Shown in pieces: positions 8,641-15,809 of a stretch of DNA of 15,809 nt (position 1 is its first letter; each line of letters opens with the position of its first letter). Both the position numbers and the translations under genes were made by a program. Source of the stretch: Neolentinus lepideus HHB14362 ss-1 (taxonomy: Eukaryota; Basidiomycota; Agaricomycetes; Gloeophyllales; Gloeophyllaceae); assembly GCA_001632425.1 (NCBI GenBank), contig KV425609.1, forward strand, positions 115,677 through 131,485, in the 5' to 3' direction. The notes under the pieces are model-generated. The model saw only the letters and a program-made list of their open reading frames with translations, had not been told where the DNA came from and made no database searches.

Positions 8641-9989
8641 GCATGGAGAGCAGAGGTTGACGCGTATCCTATACTGGCAACTGAGATGGTCTCAGATCAT
8701 CAGACTCAGTAGGGCCGATGGGTAGTAACACATGGGACAACATCAAGGCAGTTCACTACCCATGCTGCAGCAGGCATCGCAAAGGCACATGGGAGACCGC
8801 TGATCCTGCGACGGACATAGTAGAGGCCTATCCTTCTGGAATGACAGGCCAGGGAAGCGTTCGCAAAAAGGGTAGCTGAAGGTCTGCCACTACTATGAAC
8901 GGTTCAGTAGCATGCATTACTGGATGTGAAAGGATGGTTGAGGCTAAGACTGCAGAGGATATGCCATGAGGCTCATAGCTTTCCTCAACACCTCAGGAGA
9001 ATTGTGGATGTGGGTGCACCTAACCGACGACAGGACCAGATGGGTGTAGGAGTCATTGGTGGGAGGATGCACTTATGCGTGCGGGGTCAAGAGTATGGAT
9101 GTGACAGGCGAAGTCTTAGGGATGGTTTGTGGTGTGAAGGAGTCTCGTCGAAGGGGACAGGATAAAGGCGATAGGAAGACAAGCGAGAGGAAAAGTTTGT
9201 ACCCCCATTAGCTCGTAGCGGGTTCTATCCCTCTAGTCTCATTCTGTACAACTCAGTGCTTACCTCTAAAAAGACGTTTTTACTCTCTGAGTGTCTTTGT
9301 GCTCTGAGGCAGCTCATCTAATTGATCTATTGATTCGTCCACGGTGAGTCGTTCCCTAACCAGTAAAGCTAATCCAAGCCTAGTCTAGTCTATTACATGA
9401 GCGGACGTCGTCCCCGCTTTGCCAGAGAAGTACCTGTGACCCAAGTGTCTGCGAGCATTCGTCAGTGACCCTAGCAGCCCCAAGTGGTTTTGTGCTAGGT
9501 TCAGGCAAGAAGCCTCAGTAGCGTCCGAGTACACATTGCGTTTAGTAGGGCCCGTGTGTCCACAACCATAGTCTACCTTGTCCACCTTCCTCCCACCTTA
9601 CTAAGTGGTGTCCATGTCTCAGTGTGCGCGACTTCAGTCCTCGACCCCACGAACCTTAGCGAAGTGTCTGTAGGCCATTCTACCCTTCTGACCCTAGTCA
9701 GATGACATCCCCCATCTATCTAGCAGAGCATAGGTTTAGGTGTTTTACCCCTGAGGTCGAGTGCATCTGCCTATCGCTTGCACTCTGTTTATCACCTACC
9801 GACCTTTGCACCCATCTTGTGCATACAGATTCCCCCTTGTGTCCACACACGTAGCATATCAGTGGTAAGTAGCCACCCACTCATGAGAATCTCACGGTGT
9901 CTTAAGTAAACCTGTAGCCCTATATTGGGTGACCATATTCCCAAAAAGGCAAGTTGTGGGGTGAGGTACTAGTGTGGGAAAACATGAAA
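8641..9989. other. Unassigned spacer
   Basis: No convincing gene is visible. 8641-8900 may hold more of the broken gene on the minus strand; one frame there is unusually rich in cysteine, but two other frames are also open, so I do not call it. Frames of 60-80 codons within 8900-9600 show no recognisable motif. The stretch 9200-9989 is pyrimidine-rich on the plus strand and holds no LTR end, repeat array or RNA gene that I can support. Homology to the retroelement family starts near 9990. Confidence 0.5.
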
Positions 9990-10441
9990 AAGTGTTATTG
10001 GGTTCTTACTGGGTTCCAACAGCAGAAAATATCAAATCACAAAAACATTCTGCCAACTCTCTCATATAGGTCCTAGCAGTGATGAAAAAGAAGTACAAAC
10101 CAGTAGTGCAGAATGTACATGCAGTTCTGGCAACACTACCCAAAGAATATCGCATCATATGAAATATCACCAGCGACCCATTAGTAGACATGCTGATTCT
10201 CAGTCTGACCCCACATGCATTCAAACCTACAGGGCACTATACCACAGAACAGCGTGAAGCACTACATAAAGTGCATTCCGAAGGATTCCTTACCAGTGAC
10301 GAGCTTGCGCTACTCGATGACTTCATGTGCAAGCAAAATGAAGCCTTTGCATGGAACGATGACGAGTGCAGACATTTCAAGAAAGAATTCTTCCCTCCCA
10401 TCGATTTCCCATTACTCCTGCACACACCGTGGATCCAGCGC
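9990..10441 (+). pseudogene. Fragment C: 5' part of pol from the same gypsy family
   Basis: This fragment matches element A's pol from about residue 78 to 221 of its RT frame: WVPTAE, MKKKYKPV, FKPTGHYTTEQREALHK, GFLTSDELALLDDFMCKQNE, then HFKKEFFPPIDFPLLLHTPW. One frame covers it, broken by a TAG near 10069 and a TGA near 10160, the latter at an Arg codon in A (IIRNIT). It breaks off just after TGGATCCAGCGC, where the LTR of element B begins at 10442. C is therefore an older copy into which B inserted. Its left edge near 9990 is diffuse and no LTR or gag of C is present in the window. Confidence 0.85.
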
Positions 10442-10665
10442 TGATAGGCCCCATTGGCTTCTGACCCCAGAAAACACGATTTAGGGTGATTCCGTGCGCT
10501 TCATGGGAATGGCGACTTAGCGACTCAATAGCGCACTGTCGGTACTCTGCGCACTAGCGACCCTATGCCCCAGCGACAAGGCTCTCAGCTCCTCAGTGCA
10601 CTTAGGACAGCTCCTTGGTAGCCCAGTCAGCCAAACATCATTCAGTCGAGTCATTGGCATCTCGG
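10442..10665 (+). repeat. Element B LTR, first part (224 bp)
   Basis: It starts TGATAGGCCCCATTGG, the family LTR start, and stops after GGCATCTCGG where a second TGATAGGCCCC begins. The remainder of this LTR resumes at 11980. Together the parts measure 1314 bp, the same as the intervening LTR. Confidence 0.88.
10662..10665 (+). repeat. Probable 4-bp target-site duplication (left copy)
   Basis: TCGG here and TCAG at 11980-11983 flank the nested LTR. They differ by one G-to-A change at a CpG, in line with the mutation pattern of the region. A 5-bp duplication does not fit at these ends. Confidence 0.45.
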
Positions 10666-11979
10666 TGATAGGCCCCATTGGCATCTGACCCCAGAAAACG
10701 CGATTTAGGGCAATTCTGCGCGCTTCGTGGGAACGGTGACTTAGTGACTCAATAGCGCACTGTCGGTACTCTACACACTAAGCGACCCTACACACCAGCG
10801 ACAGGGCTCTCGGCTCCTTGGTGCACTTAGGACAGCTCCTCCGAAGCTCGGACATTGGACGTCATTCAGTCAAGTCATCGGCATTGCGGCATGCGTCGGC
10901 CAGCATCATTACTGCGGTCCAAACCGAGGCAATGTCTCAGGGTGCCTTTCCATATGGCATACAGCCTGCCGTTGCCGCGGATCAGCACAAGTTCTATTGG
11001 TGCGATTTTCCTTATGTGTGCAGTGCGCATCAACACATGGCGTGACCACGGCTATCACGACACCGCCACACCACAGAGCAGCCCCGCCCTTTATCCCACT
11101 TTCAGCAGTATCGTGCTAGCATTGGCAGCATAGCCCGCCCCCGGATCATCAAAGAGGCGTGCTCTAACGCAAAGTCAAGATGCATCCAACTGGCTCCCGT
11201 CCGCAGAATGGCACACGTGTTAGAGTTGGTCGTGCGGGGTATTGGGCGAAGAGCGCATGCGGATTAAGAGCAAGGCATTACAGGTCATATGGATGTGAGG
11301 CTGAGCAGAGGAACAACTCGCAGTAGTAGGAAGATAGGATCGAACACAGAGTAGTCGCTCTCATGTATTTAAGCCATTACTCTACTGTTTGTACAATAAG
11401 TCATCTTCACCACACTCTTCAGATTTCAATCTTGTGTCAGAGCTTCTTCTAAGTCCATCTTGCGACTCGCGTTTAGGTACTCTTGCATACATCTGACTTC
11501 ACCCAGAGGTAGCGACAGAGTACACCAGTGTAGCGTCGCTGTTCGTAAGCCATCCCTTATATGTTCCTTTCTCCTAGACAGCCCTGTGCGCTGTAGCATA
11601 GTGCTAACTAGAGTCCATATATGTTCAAGTTAGAGACAGCAACTACCGGTAGCGCTTTTCTATAGAGCATCAAAAGACCACATAGCGCCGAGCAGGAGGA
11701 GCATCATACAGTGCCTATACAGCACCGTGCACATAGCGCAACATAGCGCATAGCATCGCCTTCACTCTGCAGACTGCCGCCGAGTAGCGACTTGGTGCCA
11801 ACCTACCTTTAGCCCCAACTATATGTCTCACCTACACCCATCCCCTCTGAACTATATTACCCTTCGCTACCCTGGGCCTCGCAGCCATCTGACACCAAGG
11901 GCTTTGGTGTTTGCTTTGTGGTTGTGTCTACACTTTAGGTCTCATTTCCGCGGGTTTCATCATGTGTCTGTGCGTATCA
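10666..11979 (+). mobile_element. Nested solo LTR inserted in the LTR of element B (1314 bp)
   Basis: It runs from TGATAGGCCCC to TGCGTATCA, with complete TG...CA termini, and has no internal region of its own. The LTR of B stops at its left edge and resumes at its right edge with CAGCATGTATCGCCC, which aligns to GGCATGCGTCGGCC in this LTR. A solo LTR is the usual product of recombination between the two LTRs of a full element. It is the youngest insertion on this side, but it already differs from B's LTR at many positions. Confidence 0.85.
11366..11373 (+). promoter_or_regulatory. TATA-like box in nested LTR
   Basis: TATTTAAG sits about 700 bp into the LTR, within the block conserved in all three copies, followed by CCATTACTCTACTGTTTGTA. 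It probably marks the promoter at the U3/R boundary region. Confidence 0.5.
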
Positions 11980-13069
11980 TCAGCATGTATCGCCCGACAT
12001 TGTTACTGCAGTCCAAACTGAGGCGGTGTCTCAGGGCGCCTTTCCATATGGCCTACAGCCCATTGTTGCATCGGATCAGTGCTAGTTCTATTGGTGCGAC
12101 TTTCCTTATCCGTGCAGTGCACATCGACACATGGCACAACTACAGCTATCATGACACTGCCACACCATAAAGCGGCCCCACCCTTTATCCCTCTTTCAGC
12201 AGGACCACGCTAGCATCGGCACATAGCCTGCCCCCAGATCATCAAGTAGGCACACTCTAATACAAAGTCAAGACACACCCGACTGGCTCCCGTCCGTGGA
12301 GTGGCATGTGTGCTAGATTTGGTCACAAGGGGTACTGGTCAAGGATCGCATGTGGATTAGGAGCAAGGCAGTACAAGTTGTATGGGTGTGAGGCTGAGCA
12401 GGGGTACGACTCGTGGTAGTAGGTAGATAGAATCTGACATAGAGCAGTCACTCTCTTGTATTTAAGACATTACTCTACTGTTTGTACAAAAAGGGATCCT
12501 CACCACACTCTTCAGATTTCAGTCTCGCATCAGAGTTTCTTTTAAGTCCATCTTGCAACTCGCGTTTAGGTACTCTTGCATACCTCCAACTTCACCCAGA
12601 GATAGCGACAGAGCACACCAGCGTAGCGTCGCTATTCGTAAGCAAGTCCTTACAAGTCCCTTTCTCTTAGACAGCCCCGTGTGCTGTAGCGTAGTACTAA
12701 CCAGAGTCTATATACATCCGAGGTAGAGATAGCGACTACAAGTAGCACTCCTCTATAGAGCACCACAGACCATACAGTGCCGAGTAGGAGGGGTCTCATA
12801 TAGCGCCTACACAGCGCCATGCACATAGCACTACCTAGCGCATAGCATTGCCTTCTACCCTCAGACTGCCACTGAGTAGCGACTTGGCGCCAACCTCCCT
12901 TTAGCCCCAACTATATGTCTCACCTACACCATCCCCTCCGAACTATATTACCCTTTGTTACCCCGGGCCTCGCAGCCATCTGACACCAAGGGCGTTGGTG
13001 TTTGCTTTGTGGTTGTGTCTTGCTTTAGGTCTCATTTCCGCGGGTTTCATCGTGTGTCTGTGCATATCA
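11980..13069 (+). repeat. Element B LTR, second part (1090 bp)
   Basis: It resumes the LTR interrupted at 10665 and ends GTGCATATCA three bases before the primer-binding site. It aligns throughout to the nested LTR and to A's LTR. Its TATA-like box lies at 12459-12466. The short frames inside it are not genes. Confidence 0.9.
12459..12466 (+). promoter_or_regulatory. TATA-like box in LTR of element B
   Basis: TATTTAAG in the context CTCTTGTATTTAAGACATTA matches the other two LTRs. It is the natural promoter for B's gag, although its distal U3 has been separated by the nested LTR. Confidence 0.5.
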
Positions 13070-13072
13070 TTT

Positions 13073-13090
13073 TGGAGCCCACCGCAAGGG
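13073..13090 (+). other. Primer-binding site of element B
   Basis: TGGAGCCCACCGCAAGGG starts three bases after the LTR end at 13069. It shares the first ten bases and the spacing with element A. The two copies differ at CpG/TpG positions further in. Confidence 0.65.
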
Positions 13091-13103
13091 GAGATTTCAC
13101 GAG

Positions 13104-14339
13104 ATGTCAGGGCATGATCAAGATGATAGCGACCTCGCTAGATAGCTCGAACAGCACCAAGAACATTTCCTAGACCTTGTCCAAAGGGAGTGCATCAATA
13201 GCAAAGTGATCGAAGAAGTTGATGACGCAGTGGTAGCTATCGCCAACCATCTCTACCCGGGTCATTTCGCCCAAATGCCATCCGACATCCCTCACAGCAA
13301 TTCAGAATCCTCCGAGGAGGTACCCCTGGCTTCGCTATTTCCAAGGTGCCAGTCAGCTCACATAGCTGCACTATCTGCACCTCCTTCACAAACTGCTTCA
13401 CCTCCACCTGTCTCCCCTATCGACGAACAACCAGACCTCCCACCTTCCACTCCAGAACCCATCCCCGAGATAAACACCAGGACTGACGTCAAAGCTCTCC
13501 CATCATGCCGTGACAAGGCAGCACCCGTATTCGATCCCGACAACCTGTGATCACTACTGTGCTACTTGGAGGATCTAGAGGATCTCTTCAAGGTGCACCC
13601 CACCCTTATCATGAATGAAGCAGACAAGAAGTGTGCCACAGTCAAATATGTGCCAATGCACAAAGAGGAGATGTGGAAAGGATTGCCGGAATATGAGGAC
13701 GCAGCCAAGACATGCGAAGAATTCATCACTGCGCTCAAGACACTATACCCAGTGGTGCACGAGGACCAGCACTATTCCATAGGAGATATGGATAGACTAG
13801 TTGGGGAGTGCATGCACATCGGCATCCACAACTTGGTGGATTTGTCAACATTCTATTGCGAGTTCCTTCTCATCACACGCTTCCTCCATCGTAGAGACCT
13901 TATCTCGGAGCACAAGCAGAACCACACCCTCCAATGCACCTTCAGCAAAGACTTGTGGACTAAAGTGTACACGTGCCTCCAGATTAAGAACCCAGAGCAA
14001 GCGGTGGATACTCCTTATGGCGTCACTTCAGTATTTGAGGCTGCATCATTCTTTCTTGCTGGAACGCCAGCTACCACAATAATGGAAGCAAAGGCAGAGG
14101 CCCCTGAAGGAAAGGTCAAAGTAGAGGAGTATGTGTCACTAGTCAACATCATCACAAAGGTGGTCTCCCAGTCGCTTGCACCTACGTTAGCAGCAATGGC
14201 ACAGGGAAGCACAATGGCTGCGGGTAGCGCAACAGCGCGTGCGATGCCTACAGTGCCCTACCAATGCCACTATTGTGGCGCAAACGATCACTCCATACAG
14301 CACTGCCCCAAGGTTGATGAAGACCAGCGAGCGGGATGA
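13104..14339 (+). pseudogene. Gag of element B (three stops, zinc knuckle kept)
   Basis: I take ATG at 13104 as the start because it is the first in-frame ATG after the primer-binding site and matches ACG in element A. A TAG at 13143-13145 (GAG in A) and a TGA at 13548-13550 interrupt it; the frame is otherwise continuous. The N-terminal Ser/Pro-rich part carries SSEEVPLASLFPR. The core has CYLEDLEDLFKVHPTLI, MWKGLPEYEDAAKT and SIGDMDRLVG. Near the end is a CCHC zinc knuckle, CHYCGANDHSIQHC (14265-14306), spaced C-x2-C-x4-H-x4-C, the RNA-binding motif of retrotransposon Gag. Element A has lost it. A TGA at 14337-14339 follows in the same frame as the downstream linker and protease, so the ancestor may have made a single Gag-Pro polyprotein. 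Confidence 0.87.
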
Positions 14340-14837
14340 GTGATGAGGAACATAGAAGGAAAGGTGGTTCTACCATCAGGAATGATGGTACCGCAAAATC
14401 TCCCAGGCACGAATATGTGCGAAAGGATTATGGAGTGGCATAGGTGCAACCCAAGTCAAGTGGCAGCAAATATCATCGAACAAATGATCTATGAGGATGT
14501 CAAGACAATCGGTGCCCCTCAGGACATATTCCAATTGGACGTCAATGAGCATATCAAGTCGCTAGAGAAGGAGCTATTCACTCTCAGAAAATGCCCAACC
14601 TTCGATGGCATCCAGGTTCTGCCTCACCCAGACAAAGGCAAGGCACCCGCACTACCTATCAATGTGACTCCCTCTGCGCCAGTGGTACCTGAGAAAAAAA
14701 CCGCGCTGACACCAGGACCTTCGACGCCCAGTAAACCGCACGATCCACTGCCTCACATGCCGAATGCACCCATCCATCCATATGCCCAAGCTCGCAATAT
14801 CAATCGCCCTCGTCAACCAGCACCCAAAACTGTCTGA
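14340..14837 (+). pseudogene. Gag-protease linker of element B
   Basis: This is in the same frame as gag and holds MCERIMEWHRCNPSQVAANI, then a charged segment (IKSLEKELFTLRKCPTF) and a proline-rich tail ending QPAPKTV. The same linker occurs in A. It ends at a TGA (14835-14837) where A reads His-Phe-Asp. No catalytic motif is visible; it probably joins Gag to the protease. Confidence 0.75.
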
Positions 14838-15704
14838 TTCGATACATCGCAGGAGAAAGTAGTGGACACAGAGCAAGCGCGCTCTAAGGAGCCGGTGTAT
14901 CGTGCGCAAGCCCCAGTTTACGATCCAGTCATCTCAGAAAACGTCTTTCGGCAGTCGCTATCCACCCCCTACATGTCGCTCACCTCCCAGGAACTCCTCG
15001 CTATCTCACCAGAAGTCAGGAACAAGTACCGCGACCTCATTACACCCAAGCATGTCCCTTCTACCCCAGAGCATGTACAAGCGAGACTAGAGGAAGTGGC
15101 TGACGAGGGGCTCACCTCACCCAAAACATTCCTATGCTCTGACCTCTTGACATATGGCAAAACGGAGGAGCACGGCAAGATCATCGTACCTGACCCTGTG
15201 GACCAATACTTCAAAGGGCTAGCACCAGGCAAAATACCGCTGCATTTCCATGTAGCGAAGGAGTCGCTAGTGCTGTGCTCTATAGTCAGTTTGGTAGACA
15301 ACAAAGAGAAAGTCAAGGCAATCCTCGACCCTGGTTCCCAAATCATCGCTATGTCGGAAGGAGTGTGTTTGTCCCTTGGGGTCGCTTTCAATCCTATGGT
15401 TAGGGTGCAGATGCAGTCCACGAACAAAACGGTCGACCTCACTCTCAGTTTAGCGCACAACGTCCTGTTCCAGGCAGGGTCTATCACATTGTATCTCCAA
15501 ATGCATGTGGTACACGACCCTGCCTACAACATCCTACTGGGCCAGCCATTTGACGTCTTGACGCAAAGCAACATCCGGAATTTCTTCAATGAGACGCAGA
15601 CCATCACCATCACCGATCCAAATAGTGACCTTGTAGTGACAATACCGACGTATCCTTGAGGCAAACCACGCTTCCTCGGTGGATCCTTTCGTGGCGAGTG
15701 AAGA
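14838..15704 (+). pseudogene. Aspartic protease region of element B
   Basis: The frame after TGA 14835 continues in phase with gag and linker. It holds the retropepsin-like domain: AILDPGSQIIAMS with the catalytic Asp at codon 15327-15329, and ILLGQPFDVL near 15528-15557. The active site is D-P-G where aspartic proteases normally have D-S/T-G. A TGA at 15657-15659 follows TIPTYP; element A has Arg there (YPRGKPRFL), a CGA-type change. Similarity to A then continues to about 15704 and stops, so the RT start is gone. The product would have processed the polyprotein. Confidence 0.85.
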
Positions 15705-15717
15705 GCCCCAGCCGGTT

Positions 15718-15809
15718 CTGTAATAATAATGTATTACATGTCTAATATTTTAAGAAACCCTTATGCAATACCCAGTAATGTTTTAAGTGTAATGTATTAA
15801 TGCCCCGGG
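15718..15809 (-). repeat. Right arm of the bounding inverted repeat
   Basis: This is the reverse complement of 51-142 with three mismatches by eye, and it ends in CCCGGG at the last base of the window. Read inward-out it begins CTGTAATAATAATG. It follows about 13 bases (15705-15717) that match neither element A nor the left arm. Whether the repeat continues past the window is unknown. Confidence 0.9.

Larger units (their letters stand above)
10442..15704 (+). mobile_element. Element B: truncated gypsy retrotransposon with a nested LTR
   Basis: B has its 5' LTR split in two (10442-10665 and 11980-13069) by another full LTR of the same family, then a primer-binding site, gag, linker and protease in one frame. 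Alignment to A ends near 15704 (GGCGAGTGAAGAG), about 13 bases before the right inverted-repeat arm. RT, RNase H, integrase and the 3' LTR are missing. Five in-frame stops (13143, 13548, 14337, 14835, 15657) make it inactive. It lies inside fragment C and faces away from element A. Confidence 0.9.

Noticed and set aside
10442..10890. Simple tandem duplication of the LTR start
   Set aside because: The first LTR resumes after the second LTR ends (11980), which shows nested insertion rather than tandem duplication.
10855..11133. Short plus-strand frames inside the LTRs (also 11823-12170 and minus 6740-7018)
   Set aside because: They recur because the LTR recurs, they have no recognisable motif, and their ends vary between copies. 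LTRs of this family are not expected to code.
845..15659. TGA read as a sense codon (altered genetic code or selenocysteine)
   Set aside because: Several TGA codons replace Arg seen in the sister copy or usual in the family, TAA and TAG stops and frameshifts are also present, and neighbouring changes are CpG transitions. Decay explains this better.
143..15704. Recent palindromic duplication of a single gypsy copy
   Set aside because: A and B differ at many bases, have separate deletions and end at different points in pol, so they are independent insertions.
51..15809. Known large DNA transposon (Polinton, CACTA/Plavaka, KDZ, Starship)
   Set aside because: No transposase, tyrosine recombinase, polymerase B or capsid gene is visible between the arms, and the arm ends do not match a terminus I can name.
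1..15809. tRNA, rRNA, riboswitch, CRISPR or bacterial operon signals
   Set aside because: None was seen by eye on either strand; the retroelement content and intron-like signals point to a fungal nuclear genome.

Overview
The window looks like repeat-rich, decaying nuclear DNA from a filamentous fungus, most likely a basidiomycete (Agaricomycete). The evidence is Ty3/gypsy retrotransposons whose gag, RT and integrase protein signatures resemble basidiomycete elements, and a broken gene with putative introns of about 63-83 nt with GTAAGC donors. I found no intact gene, no rRNA or tRNA gene and no CRISPR array. The organism call is inference; I could run no search.

Layout, left to right. 1-50: unassigned flank. 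51-142: one arm of an inverted repeat; the other arm is 15718-15809 (92 bp each, 3 mismatches by eye). Minus strand, 143-7207: element A, read right to left as 5' LTR (5975-7207), primer-binding site, gag, protease, RT, RNase H and integrase. It is cut off inside the integrase C-terminal region, so its 3' LTR is missing. About 7208-8640, minus strand: a broken, probably multi-exon gene of unrecognised family, cut by the outer end of A's LTR. Roughly 8641-9989: mostly nothing I can assign. 9990-10441, plus strand: fragment C, a piece of pol from the same retrotransposon family. 10442-15704, plus strand: element B, inserted into C. It consists of a 5' LTR, primer-binding site, gag and protease, and is then truncated. 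B's LTR is itself split by a second complete LTR (10666-11979), so three insertions of one family are nested.

A and B lie head to head with their 5' LTRs facing inward and gag-pro running outward. They form a large imperfect inverted repeat around about 3.2 kb, bounded by the short inverted repeat. The copies differ at many sites, so this looks like repeated insertion of one family rather than a recent palindromic duplication.

Decay has a clear signature. Of about 19 in-frame stops I could place in A, B, C and the central gene, about 15 are TGA, several where an arginine is expected, which fits CGA-to-TGA change at CpG. A also carries a 235-bp deletion between 8-bp direct repeats that removes the gag zinc knuckle, and an 8-bp tandem duplication that shifts the frame before protease. 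A and B share an in-frame TGA at the same gag codon and an Asp-Pro protease active site. This suggests descent from a master copy that was already defective, or a real peculiarity of the family. No transposase that could mobilise the whole block is visible.
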